From Kitasatospora aureofaciens (GTDB lineage Bacteria > Actinomycetota > Actinomycetes > Streptomycetales > Streptomycetaceae): a stretch of 64,000 nt of DNA. Of the stretch, positions 28,457-36,670 are shown in pieces; the first letter of the stretch is position 1; each line of letters starts with the position of its first letter. The DNA is taken from NCBI RefSeq assembly GCF_019192735.1, contig NZ_JAHTKP010000043.1, forward strand, positions 1-64,000, read 5' to 3'. The notes beneath the pieces are model-generated. The model worked only from the letters and a program-made list of their open reading frames with translations, was not told the DNA's origin and ran no database searches. A program made the translations under genes and the position numbers.

Positions 28457-29092
28457 TCAGGCGCCCGTGCCGCCGCCGCCGGGGACATCCGCGGCGCTGT
28501 GCATGATCGCGTCGATCAGGCCGTACTCCAGCGCCTCCTCCGGCGTGAACCAGCGGTCGCGGTCGGAATCCTTGGTGATCTGCTCGAAGGACTGGCCGCT
28601 ATGGAAGGCGATCAGCTCGGACATCCGCTTCTTGGTGCGCAGCAGCTGCTCGGCCTGGATGCGGATGTCGGTGGCGGAGCCGCCGAGGCCGGCGGACGGC
28701 TGGTGCATCAGGATGTTGGCGTTCGGCAGCGAGAAGCGCTTGCCCTTGGCGCCGGCGGTCAGCAGGAACTGGCCCATCGAGGCCGCCATGCCCATCGCGA
28801 TGGTGACGACGTCGTTCTTGATGTACTGCATGGTGTCGTAGATCGCCATGCCGGCCGAGATCGAGCCACCCGGGGAGTTGATGTAGAGGAAGACGTCCTT
28901 GTCCGGGTCCGCGGCCAGCAGCAGCAGCTGGGCGGTGATCTTGTTGGCGATGTCGTCGTCGACCTGCTGGCCGAGGAAGATGATCCGCTCGTTGAGAAGC
29001 CGGTTGTAGACCTGGTCGCCCAGGCCGCCGAGCACGTCACCAGAGGCGGCGTGCGGCGCCATCGGGCCCATCTGCATCTGCGGGAACGTCAC
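28457..29092 (-). CDS. clpP1: ATP-dependent Clp protease proteolytic subunit 1
   Basis: This 211-residue serine peptidase has Ser105 in MGMAASMG and His130 in LMHQPS, with the INSPGGS substrate-groove loop. It assembles with ClpP2 into a mixed tetradecamer fed by ClpX or ClpC. It is the first gene of the operon. A ClgR-like palindrome lies about 140 bp upstream, consistent with the known ClgR control of clpP1P2 in streptomycetes. Confidence 0.95.
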   Translation of the reverse strand: MTFPQMQMGPMAPHAASGDVLGGLGDQVYNRLLNERIIFLGQQVDDDIANKITAQLLLLAADPDKDVFLYINSPGGSISAGMAIYDTMQYIKNDVVTIAMGMAASMGQFLLTAGAKGKRFSLPNANILMHQPSAGLGGSATDIRIQAEQLLRTKKRMSELIAFHSGQSFEQITKDSDRDRWFTPEEALEYGLIDAIMHSAADVPGGGGTGA

Positions 29093-29232
29093 TTAGCCAC
29101 CTGCTCAGTCGATTTGGACGGTCGCGGGGCGGCCGTCACGGTGTCGCACAGCTTCCGGGTATCACGTCGTGATTGTTGCTGTCCAAGGACCCTAACGCGC
29201 AGGCCGGGCCGCAGAATCCCTCACGCAGAACT

Positions 29233-29249
29233 GTTCGCTGTGAGCGCAG
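29233..29249. promoter_or_regulatory. Candidate ClgR operator upstream of clpP1P2
   Basis: GTTCGCTGTGAGCGCAG matches the left half of the ClgR consensus GTTCGCYNNNRGCGAAC exactly, keeps the spacer and matches 5 of 7 positions in the right half. It is 140 bp upstream of the clpP1 start, in the tig-clpP1 gap. ClgR activation of clpP operons is established in actinobacteria; binding at this site is inference. Confidence 0.5.
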
Positions 29250-29305
29250 GGTCGCACGAGCCGGACGGGGTGCCTCCGGGTGGAACGACAACGGCTGGAA
29301 CGACA

Positions 29306-29340
29306 GCGGGCCCGGACACCGTTACGGCGTCCGGGCCCGC
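29306..29340. terminator. Hairpin terminator of tig
   Basis: GCGGGCCCGGAC and GTCCGGGCCCGC form a perfect 12-bp stem with an 11-nt loop, 27 bp after the tig stop codon and upstream of the clpP1 promoter region. Confidence 0.75.
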
Positions 29341-29367
29341 TGGGCGCTTCGGGGTTTACCGGGGCGA

Positions 29368-30765
29368 TCAGGCCTCGGTCTTCTCCTCGGCGGCGGCCTC
29401 GGCGGCCTCGGTGGCCTCGACGGTCTCGGCCGACTCGTCGGTCTCGTCGTCGAAGTTGACCTCGTTGCCCTCGGAGTCGACGACCTTGGCGGCCTCGACC
29501 ACGGTGGCCAGCGCCTTGCCGCGGGCGACCTCGCCGACCAGCAGCGGCACCTGGCCACCCTGGACGACCTGCTGGGCGAACTGGTCCGGGGTGAGGCCGG
29601 AGCCGGCAGCGCGGCGGATGAGGTGCTCGGTGAGCTCCTCCTGGTTAACGCCCAGCTCCTCGTCGGCGACGATCTGGTCCAGGACGAACTGGGTCTTGAT
29701 GCCCTTCTTCGCCTGCTCCTCGATCTCCGCCTCCCACTCCTCGCGGGTCTTGCCCTGGGTCTCCAGGTAGGTGTCGATGGTCAGGCCCATCGGCTCCAGC
29801 TGGTGGTGCTCCAGGTTGTGCTTGCGGGTCTCGATCTCGTCCTTGAGAAGCTTCTCCGGGAACTCGATCTCGACCAGGCCGAGCAGCGCGTCCAGCACCT
29901 TCTCCTGGGCCTGGGTGGCCTGGTCGTACTCCTTCATGCGCTCCAGGCGCTTGCGGGAGTCGGCGCGCAGGTCCTCCAGGGTGTCGAACTCGCTGGCCAG
30001 CTGGGCGAACTCGTCGTCCAGCTCGGGCAGCTCCTTCTCCTGGACGGCGGTGACGGTGACGGTGACCTCGGAGGTCTTGCCCGCCTGGGTGCCGCCCTTG
30101 AGCTCGGTGTTGAAGGTGGCGGTGCCACCGGCCTCCAGGCCGACGACGGCGTCGTCGATGCCGTCGATCAGGCGGCCCGAGCCGATCTCGTAGCTGACGC
30201 CGTTGGCGGTGCCGTCCTCCGGCACCTCGCCGTCGACCTTGGCCACCAGGTCGACGACCACGATGTCACCGGCGGCGGCGGCGCGCTCGACGTCCTTGAC
30301 GGAGGAGAAGCGCTCGCGCAGCTGCTCCAGCGACTTCTCGACGTCCTCGTCGGCGACGACGATCGCGTCGACGGTCACCTCGATGGAGGCGAAGTCCGGC
30401 AGGGTGATCTCCGGGCGGATGTCCACCTCGGCGGTGAACTTCAGGTCGCCGCCATCGGCGATCTTCTCGACACCCTCGATGTTGGTGATGTCGGGCTGGC
30501 CGAGGACCTCAATCTTGCCCTCGTCGACGGCCTGCGTGTAGAAGCGCGGCAGGGCGTCGTTGACGGCCTCCTCCAGCACGGCGCCACGGCCGAAACGCTG
30601 GTCGATGACGCGAGCCGGGATCTTGCCCTTGCGGAAGCCCGGAACCGTGACCTGCTGGTTGATCTTCTTGTACGCCGCGTCGAGGCTGGGCTTGAGCTCC
30701 TCGAAGGGCACCTCGACGGTGAGTCGAACCCGGGTCGGGTTCAGAGTCTCGACGGCGCTCTTCAC
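29368..30765 (-). CDS. tig: Trigger factor (ribosome-associated chaperone, peptidyl-prolyl isomerase)
   Basis: This 465-residue protein has the N-terminal ribosome-binding domain with the signature GFRKGKIPARVIDQRFG, a central FKBP-like PPIase domain (about residues 150-240) and a helical C-terminal chaperone domain ending in an acidic Ala/Glu tail. It shields nascent chains at the ribosome exit. It is located upstream of clpP1P2 in the same direction, the order conserved across many bacteria. Confidence 0.95.
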   Translation of the reverse strand: MKSAVETLNPTRVRLTVEVPFEELKPSLDAAYKKINQQVTVPGFRKGKIPARVIDQRFGRGAVLEEAVNDALPRFYTQAVDEGKIEVLGQPDITNIEGVEKIADGGDLKFTAEVDIRPEITLPDFASIEVTVDAIVVADEDVEKSLEQLRERFSSVKDVERAAAAGDIVVVDLVAKVDGEVPEDGTANGVSYEIGSGRLIDGIDDAVVGLEAGGTATFNTELKGGTQAGKTSEVTVTVTAVQEKELPELDDEFAQLASEFDTLEDLRADSRKRLERMKEYDQATQAQEKVLDALLGLVEIEFPEKLLKDEIETRKHNLEHHQLEPMGLTIDTYLETQGKTREEWEAEIEEQAKKGIKTQFVLDQIVADEELGVNQEELTEHLIRRAAGSGLTPDQFAQQVVQGGQVPLLVGEVARGKALATVVEAAKVVDSEGNEVNFDDETDESAETVEATEAAEAAAEEKTEA

Positions 30766-31062
30766 GGTTAGGTCTCCTATGGGCTTGCGGTCAGGTTGCC
30801 TCCGCCGTCCCCGGACCGCCGGCCGGGGCCGGAACGGGTGGGTCGGGCGAGACGGGCGATGGGCGGTTGGAGCTGCATCTCCCGTGGGGGGGGGTGGACG
30901 GTGAGCGTGACTCCTCGCCCTCGTGCGGTTGACCTGGGTGGACGCCGCAGGGACTACCGCCAGCGCCCCATCCTACCGGTACCACGAAAGGCGGACGCCA
31001 GACGCCACCGTACCCTCAAACAGAACAGGGCCCCGCCCGGTGGACGAGACCCTGCCGCACTG

Positions 31063-31136
31063 TCGGGGTGACCGGATTCGAACCGACGGCCTTCCGCTCC
31101 CAAAGCGGACGCGCTACCAAACTGCGCCACACCCCG
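31063..31136 (-). tRNA. tRNA-Pro (anticodon UGG)
   Basis: The 74-nt cloverleaf on the minus strand has acceptor stem CGGGGTG/CACCCCG, anticodon loop TTTGGGA with anticodon TGG, and T-arm GGTTCGAATCC. The discriminator base is A and no CCA is encoded. Confidence 0.95.
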
Positions 31137-31304
31137 TGGTGCCGAGAGGAAGCGTACACGCCGGGCCCTTGCGGCCGGCCGACTTATTTCGGGGCGGGCC
31201 GAAGGAGTGTGCGGGAACGCCGAGGAAAATGCGGTGTGCGCGGGAGCGACCGGACCAGGTACGCTGTTCCCCGAACTTCCGGTCGGCAACGTCCGGGGGA
31301 TCGT

Positions 31305-31375
31305 GCGGGCGTAGCTCAATGGTAGAGCCCTAGTCTTCCAAACTAGTCACGCGAGTTCGATTCTCGTCGCCCGCT
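31305..31375 (+). tRNA. tRNA-Gly (anticodon UCC)
   Basis: The 71-nt cloverleaf has acceptor stem GCGGGCG/CGCCCGC, D-arm GCTCAATGGTAGAGC and anticodon stem CTAGT/ACTAG around CTTCCAA (anticodon TCC). No CCA is encoded. It is divergent from the tRNA-Pro gene 168 bp away. Confidence 0.95.
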
Positions 31376-31438
31376 CATCGGCCCGGCCCCGGTGCGTCCT
31401 CGCACCGGGGCCATCGGCGTTTCCGCGCGGGTCACGGG

Positions 31439-31999
31439 TCAGACCCCGAGGCGGCCGGCCCGGGCCGCGGCCCGGTCGAGCAGCTGGTGGACGTCGGCCT
31501 GCCGGGTGGTCGGGCGGTCGTTGTACTCGTCCGGGGAGTTCACCGGGCGGCCCGTGGCGTGCAGCACCTCCATCAGCTGGATCCGGGCGGTGCGGACGGT
31601 ACCCGGGGTGCCGTAGCCGTGCGCGAGGACCGCGGCCTGCGCCCCGAGCAGGCAGACCCGGCCGCCGGCGTCCCACATCGCGCCCTGGAGCCAGCCGGCG
31701 GCACCGATGTAGCGGGAGGCCAGCCGCAGGTGGTCCGCGGCGCTGACCGGTACCGGGCGGGCGGGGCGGCGCAGCACCCGGTCGAGCAGGGTGGCCCGGG
31801 GCAGCGGGTGGCCGATGTGCCAGGGGCGCAGGGCGGTGCCGTACGGGCAGACGTACGGCACCGGGGTGCGCGCGGGGGCGGGCAGGGAGGCGAGGTAGGC
31901 CTCGATCTCGGCGACCAGGCCGGAGCCGTCCGGGCCCGTCAGTAGCGATGGAGGGAGGGCGAGGAGCGGCGGAGGGGGTGTCAGGTCGGTGCGGGGCAT
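31439..31999 (-). CDS. DUF6197-like hypothetical protein
   Basis: This 186-residue protein has a Pro/Leu-rich N terminus. A conserved-looking core has a WLQGAMWDAGGRVCLLGA block and ends NDRPTTRQADVHQLLDRA. That pattern, a Trp-Gln-Gly motif, a CxxGA motif and a closing ND-x-P helix, resembles the actinobacterial DUF6197 family. No enzymatic motif or membrane segment is seen. It is a monocistronic-looking gene, divergent from the DUF6348 gene. Confidence 0.6.
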   Translation of the reverse strand: MPRTDLTPPPPLLALPPSLLTGPDGSGLVAEIEAYLASLPAPARTPVPYVCPYGTALRPWHIGHPLPRATLLDRVLRRPARPVPVSAADHLRLASRYIGAAGWLQGAMWDAGGRVCLLGAQAAVLAHGYGTPGTVRTARIQLMEVLHATGRPVNSPDEYNDRPTTRQADVHQLLDRAAARAGRLGV

Positions 32000-32202
32000 G
32001 CGGGTTCTCCAGGCGGACGGCCTTCAGGTTCCGCTCCCCAAAATGGTGCATTCAGGACATTCCCGCGACCGGAGGATCGGACGGTCCGGACGGTTTCCCG
32101 GTTGGCTGTCGGGCCGATAGCCTCGGCGGCGTTCGAGCGCAGTTCGAGGGCGCGTACGGAGCGTCACGCAGAACACTGCGATCCAGAGGTGGAGGAGTCC
32201 CG

Positions 32203-32994
32203 GTGCGTCCCGAGGAGCGACTGGCCGTCATACAGCGGTGTGTGGTCAGGGAGATGGCGCGGCTCGGGCAGGAGTTCCACGCGGACGGCGACGTGGTGCG
32301 CGGCCCGGGGACGACGGCGGTGGCCGTACGCGAGCACCCGGGGGACGATGGCGGCGGCCACGTCGACCTCGGCTTCGTGCTGCACCTGGGGCGCGCGGAC
32401 GCGCCGGTGGTGTGGGACTGCGCGGCGGGCCTCGGCAAGACCGAGGAGGAGAAGCTCGCGAACGCGGTGAAGATGTGGGCGACCACCACCGCCTCGGTGC
32501 TGGTCGAGCTGACGGACGGCCGGGGCGTGCACGCCGACCACGCGGACCACGCCGAACTGCCCGGGTGGCACGTGGTGCAGGGTCCGGCGGCGGTGTTCGG
32601 GTTCGGCAACGAGCGGCTGGCGGCCTGGCTCGCGGAGCACCGGGTGCTGCCCGCGCTGGCGCCGGCGCTGCGGCCGGAGCTGACCGGGCCGGGCCCGGTC
32701 GGGGTGAAGCTCTTCCTGGGCGGGAAGGCGGGCGACGACGTCGCCGAGGTCCGGGTCAACGGCGAGGCGGCGTCGGCGGCGTCGGCGGCGCTGCGGGCGC
32801 TGGACTGGCCCCGGGGTGAACGGCTGTGCTGGGCGCGGCTGTTCGTGCTGCTGACAGCGGTGGAGCCGGTCGCACGGGCGGTGGCGCCGGCGAGTACCGC
32901 GGCACGCGCGCCGGTGCGCACGTCGACCCCGGCGACGGTGCGCCCCCGGGGACTGTTCGCTCGTTGGCGGGAGGCCAGACGGGCCGGCCGGTGA
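32203..32994 (+). CDS. DUF6348 family protein
   Basis: This 263-residue protein has a conserved core of about residues 1-225: HADGDVVRGPGTTAVAV, WDCAAGLGKT, VKLFLGG and DDVAEVRVNG. I associate this with DUF6348, found in actinobacteria. The C-terminal 40 residues are an Ala/Pro/Arg-rich tail. GTG 32203 is preceded by GGAGGAG at about 8 bp; the frame upstream of it is not coding-like. Function unknown. Confidence 0.7.
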   Translation: MRPEERLAVIQRCVVREMARLGQEFHADGDVVRGPGTTAVAVREHPGDDGGGHVDLGFVLHLGRADAPVVWDCAAGLGKTEEEKLANAVKMWATTTASVLVELTDGRGVHADHADHAELPGWHVVQGPAAVFGFGNERLAAWLAEHRVLPALAPALRPELTGPGPVGVKLFLGGKAGDDVAEVRVNGEAASAASAALRALDWPRGERLCWARLFVLLTAVEPVARAVAPASTAARAPVRTSTPATVRPRGLFARWREARRAGR

Positions 32995-33025
32995 CCCCTC
33001 GCGGGTGCTGCCGGCCCTCCAGCGG

Positions 33026-33223
33026 TCAGCCGCCGGTGATACCGGAGATGCTGTGCGCCAGGTTCGCGAGCAGGGCGTTGATCGAACCGGCGACCGTGGT
33101 CTCGTGCAGCATGAAGCCGAACAGGGCGGCGATGATGGCGTGCGGGATCTTCAGCTGCTTGTTGCGGATGAAGATGATGCACAGGATCGCGAACAGGACC
33201 AGCGCGGAGACGGAGAGTGCCAC
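33026..33223 (-). CDS. Small membrane protein, 65 residues
   Basis: It has two hydrophobic segments (VSALVLFAILCIIFIRN and PHAIIAALFGFMLHE) separated by a basic turn. The motif HAIIAALFGFML followed by a short amphipathic tail recurs in small streptomycete membrane proteins of unknown function. ATG 33223. It is convergent with the DUF6348 gene, with 31 bp between stops. Confidence 0.65.
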   Translation of the reverse strand: MALSVSALVLFAILCIIFIRNKQLKIPHAIIAALFGFMLHETTVAGSINALLANLAHSISGITGG

Positions 33224-33764
33224 CCGGACTCACTTCCTCGTTTCATAGCGGGGTGCCACCGGCCGGCGGCACCTGCGAAGCCGGACCCCGGCCTGTCCGA
33301 CGGTCCCGAGGCGGAATCGCGGACCGTCCGGCACACCACGGCCGGTGAGGGAGCGCGCAGCGATCGCACAAGGTCTGTCGTGCAGCACGTGACGCCCCCC
33401 ATCCCCCGAATCCTGACCAGTCCCGCCCGGACTCAGTGTGGTCGACCGTGCCGATTGCGTAAAGGTCTGACTGTCAGCCCAACGCCGATATCCTGCGATG
33501 CGAGACGAGTTTCCGCCGTCCGAGACGATAGCCGAGTGGTTCTGACGAATCGTCGGCGGGGCCGCGCTGAGCGGCCGGGAAACGGGCGGGGGCGGGTAAC
33601 GGAAGCGGCAGGTCCGGTCCGTCGACGGGCCGTCCGATTTGGCCGAAGATCAGCACCCAGGCTTGACAGCAGCTGCCGATGGCATGTGCCGGGGAACGGG
33701 CGGTTCCGCCGGCACCTCCTCAACCGACGGCTCCCCAGCTGCCGGTCCGTCAGCCGCGATCCCG
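33224..33764. other. 541-bp intergenic region
   Basis: It contains no convincing CDS on either strand and no recognisable RNA gene. Short inverted segments are present (for example near 33297-33335), but none is strong. It separates the start of the small membrane protein from the stop of the SpoIIE phosphatase. Confidence 0.5.
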
Positions 33765-34994
33765 TCAGTCGCGCCAGAGCAGCAGGACCGCGCGGTCGTC
33801 GTTGATGTCCCGGGCGACCGTCTCGATCAGCGCCCCGGCGGCGCCGCTGCCCGTGCCCGGACCGCCGCCGGGGACCAGCCGGTCCGCCTCCCCCATCAGC
33901 CGGTCCATGCCCTCGGCGAGGTCCCGGCCGGGCGCCTCGACCATGCCGTCGGTGCAGAGCATCAGCACGTCGCCGCGGTTCAGCCGGCCGCGCACGCCCT
34001 CGAACTTGGCGCCGTCGTAGATGCCGAGCAGCGGGCCCTCGGTGGCCTCCTTGACCTCCCAGCGCCCGGCGCCGGCGAGGCGCTGCATGCCGGGCAGGTG
34101 CCCGGCGGAGAGCAGTTCGTACTCGCCGGTGTCCAGGTCGAGCACCAGGTGGACGGCGGTCGCGAAGCCCTCCTCCCAGGACTGGCGCAGCAGGTAGCCG
34201 TTGGCGGCGGGCAGGAAGTCGTGCGCGGGCAGCGAGCCGAGCAGGCCGCCGAAGGCGCCGGAGAGCAGCAGCGCCCGGGAGCCGGCGTCCATTCCCTTGC
34301 CGGAGACGTCCGCGAGGACCACCTCCAGCACCCGCTGGCCCGGGCCGGTGCGGGCGGCGACCACGAAGTCCCCGGAGAAGGACTGGCCGCCGGCCGGGCG
34401 CAGCGCCATGTCGGCGTGCCAGCCGTCCGGCAGTTCGGGGACGCGGCTCTGCACCCGCAGCCGCTCGCGCAGGTCGAACAGCATGGTGGAGCCGCCCCAC
34501 CAGGGCACGCCGACCCGGGCCCGGAACTGGGCCAGCAGCAGGCCGCCGACCCCGGCGGCGCCGACCACGAGGGCCGCGCCCGGGGTGACGCCGTAGGTGT
34601 AGGCCTCCGGGTTCAGGCTGGCGACCCGCTCGCCGGTGTGGATCACGGACTCGGCGGACAGGCCGAGCGCGGCGAGCGCGTAGAGCACCACCAGGCTGCC
34701 GGGTCGCAGCAGCAGGGCGCCGGCCAGGATCGGCAGCACGAGGGCGGTGGGCGGGGCCCAGGCTGGGATCCAGATGTTCAGCAGGATCAGCAGGGGGACG
34801 AGCAGGGCGAGCGCGCAGAGCACCGGCCAGTCGGCGGCGCCGCCGCGGAAGTAGTCGACACCGGCGGTGCGCAGCCTTCGGCGGACCCGGCGGAGTCTCT
34901 TGCGCAGCCGGGCCGTCACGGACTCGGACGCCGGGGCGGCGCCGGGCCTCGTCGCAGTCGTCTGGGGCGGTGCGCCCGGCGGTCTGCCAGCCAT
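33765..34994 (-). CDS. Membrane-anchored PP2C/SpoIIE serine-threonine phosphatase
   Basis: This 409-residue protein has a basic N-terminal segment (RLRKRLRRVRRRLR), about four transmembrane helices (residues 55-165) and a cytoplasmic SpoIIE-type phosphatase domain. The metal motifs are visible: SGDFVV, LADVSGKGMDA, TDGMVEA and a closing INDDRAVLLLW. Such phosphatases reverse phosphorylation of anti-sigma antagonists; streptomycetes encode many. ATG 34994. The target is unknown; no antagonist or HATPase gene is adjacent. Confidence 0.85.
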   Translation of the reverse strand: MAGRPPGAPPQTTATRPGAAPASESVTARLRKRLRRVRRRLRTAGVDYFRGGAADWPVLCALALLVPLLILLNIWIPAWAPPTALVLPILAGALLLRPGSLVVLYALAALGLSAESVIHTGERVASLNPEAYTYGVTPGAALVVGAAGVGGLLLAQFRARVGVPWWGGSTMLFDLRERLRVQSRVPELPDGWHADMALRPAGGQSFSGDFVVAARTGPGQRVLEVVLADVSGKGMDAGSRALLLSGAFGGLLGSLPAHDFLPAANGYLLRQSWEEGFATAVHLVLDLDTGEYELLSAGHLPGMQRLAGAGRWEVKEATEGPLLGIYDGAKFEGVRGRLNRGDVLMLCTDGMVEAPGRDLAEGMDRLMGEADRLVPGGGPGTGSGAAGALIETVARDINDDRAVLLLWRD

Positions 34995-35238
34995 GGGGCC
35001 CGACCTTATCCACGGGCACCGCCCGGCGTCGACGGCTCGGACGCGGGCGGTCGCGCCGTGGCGCGGGCGCGTCAGCAGGTTTCGGCCGATCGGCGCGGGG
35101 GCGGGCGCGGCGTCAGGAGGCGTGCGCCGGTTGGGCGTACGAACCAGGCGGGCGGCGCATGCGCCCCGCGCGGCGGGGTTTTCGCACGCCGGTGGGCTGT
35201 GGCCGATGACACAGGGTGCGCGTGGCCGGGAACGACAG

Positions 35239-35268
35239 GGCCGGCCGCACTGGAGCGTGCGGCCGGCC
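35239..35268. terminator. Hairpin terminator of rpiB
   Basis: GGCCGGCCGCAC and GTGCGGCCGGCC form a perfect 12-bp stem with a 6-nt loop, 27 bp after the rpiB stop codon. Confidence 0.75.
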
Positions 35269-35294
35269 GTCGGAGGGTGGGTGGAAAGGGGGGC

Positions 35295-35780
35295 TCAGCC
35301 CTGGGGGTGGTGGGCCGGGATCGGCGGGAGCTCGCCGGTGGTCTCGTACTCGCTCAGCATCTCGATCCGGCGGGTGTGCCGCGCCTCGCCGCTGTACGGG
35401 GTGTTGAGGAAGATCTCGACGAACTTGGTGGCCTCCTCGGCGGTGTGCATCCGGCCGCCGATGGAGATCACGTTGGCGTTGTTGTGCTGGCGGCCGAGCT
35501 CGGCGGTCTGCACGCTCCAGGCCAGCGCGGCCCGCACGCCCTTGACCTTGTTGGCGGCGATCGCCTCGCCGTTGCCGGAGCCGCCGATCACGATGCCGAG
35601 CGCCTCGGCGTCGGCGGCGGTGCGCTCGGCGGCGCGCAGGCAGAACGGCGGGTAGTCGTCCTCGGCGTCGTAGATGTGCGGGCCGCAGTCGACCGGCTCG
35701 TGGCCGGCCCCCTTCAGCCACTCCACGAGGTGGTTCTTCAGTTCGTATCCGGCATGGTCGGAGCCCAGGTACACGCGCAT
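35295..35780 (-). CDS. rpiB: Ribose-5-phosphate isomerase B
   Basis: This approximately 161-residue LacAB/RpiB-family enzyme interconverts ribose-5-phosphate and ribulose-5-phosphate. The motifs MRVYLGSDHAGYELK, GGSGNGEAIAANK and SIGGRMHT are present. The enteric catalytic cysteine is replaced by the actinobacterial GSGNGE version, in which a glutamate is thought to be the base, as in the Mycobacterium enzyme. ATG 35780 gives the usual MRVYLG start; ATG 35786 adds two residues. Confidence 0.9.
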   Translation of the reverse strand: MRVYLGSDHAGYELKNHLVEWLKGAGHEPVDCGPHIYDAEDDYPPFCLRAAERTAADAEALGIVIGGSGNGEAIAANKVKGVRAALAWSVQTAELGRQHNNANVISIGGRMHTAEEATKFVEIFLNTPYSGEARHTRRIEMLSEYETTGELPPIPAHHPQG

Positions 35781-35836
35781 GCCCATGAGTGTGGCATGCG
35801 CGGACACCCGGGCTCCGCAAGGGTGCGGGAACGGCG

Positions 35837-36436
35837 TCAGCGGCGGCCGAGGAGCTTCCAGGCGAGCGGGAGGGCGCCGGCGGCGAGGGCGGCCTTCAGC
35901 GCGTCGCCGACCAGGTACGGGTAGAGGCCCAGCTCGGCGGCCCGGGCGAGGGACACGTGCAGCGAGAACGCCAGGTACGGGACGCCGACGGCGTAGATGG
36001 CGAGGCTGCCGAGGACCATCGTGACGGCGGTGTTCACCGGGGTGCGGTCGGCGCCGCGGCGGGCCAGGGCGCCGGTCAGGCCGGCCGCGAGGACGAAGCC
36101 GAGCACGTAGCCGAGCGAGGGCATGGCCCAGCCGGAGGTGCCCTCGGCGAACCAGGGCAGGCCCGCCAGGCCGGCCAGCAGGTAGAGGCCGAGCGAGGCG
36201 ATGCCGCGGCGGGCGCCGAGCGCGGTGCCGACCAGCAGGGCGGCGAAGGTCTGCCCGGTGACGGGCACCGGCGAGCCGGGGACGTTGACCGACAGCTGGG
36301 CGGCCACACCGGTCAGCGCGGCGCCGCCGGCCACCAGGGCCAGGTCGCGGGCCTGGGCGCCCAGCCGGGTGGTGGCGGCGGGCAGCAGATCGGCGAGGAC
36401 GGCGCGGCTCGGTATCGGGGTGCCGGCAGTGGCCAT
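35837..36436 (-). CDS. bioY: Biotin transporter BioY (ECF S component)
   Basis: This 199-residue protein has six hydrophobic segments and the BioY signatures VNVPGSPVPVTGQTFAALLVG and GYVLGFVLAAGLTG. BioY captures biotin and can work alone or with the shared ECF energising module (BioM/BioN); neither is nearby. ATG 36436 is preceded by GGAGGAG 8 bp upstream. An inverted repeat 24 bp upstream of the start could be a biotin-responsive operator. Confidence 0.9.
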   Translation of the reverse strand: MATAGTPIPSRAVLADLLPAATTRLGAQARDLALVAGGAALTGVAAQLSVNVPGSPVPVTGQTFAALLVGTALGARRGIASLGLYLLAGLAGLPWFAEGTSGWAMPSLGYVLGFVLAAGLTGALARRGADRTPVNTAVTMVLGSLAIYAVGVPYLAFSLHVSLARAAELGLYPYLVGDALKAALAAGALPLAWKLLGRR

Positions 36437-36459
36437 GGGGCTCTCCTCCAAGGAGTGCG

Positions 36460-36477
36460 CAGGTGAGTGAACACCTG
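36460..36477. promoter_or_regulatory. Inverted repeat upstream of bioY, candidate operator
   Basis: CAGGTG-AGTGAA-CACCTG forms a symmetric 6-6-6 element 24 bp upstream of the bioY start and just before a direct GTGAAC repeat. Actinobacterial bioY genes are often controlled by BioQ or BirA; I cannot match the sequence to either consensus with certainty. Confidence 0.35.
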
Positions 36478-36670
36478 TGAACCTACGTGGTGATCGACTC
36501 CGTGGCCGTCACGGTTTCGGACAAACCCCCGCCGGGGGCGGTTGTCGGGTCCGGCCCATCGGCGGAGAGTGACGATGCATGGCGGTTTGCGTCACCACGG
36601 GGTCCGCATGGTGGGCCCGGATCGGCCGCCGTTGGCATGAACTGCAGTGTCCCCGGATATTGGACAGCTC

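Noticed and set aside
31063..31375. tRNA genes as attachment sites of an integrated element.
   Set aside because: No partial tRNA copy (att repeat), integrase or excisionase is visible in the window.
33224..33764. A gene or RNA in the 541-bp gap upstream of the small membrane protein.
   Set aside because: Open frames there are low-complexity extensions of neighbours, and no tRNA-like or strong hairpin structure was found.
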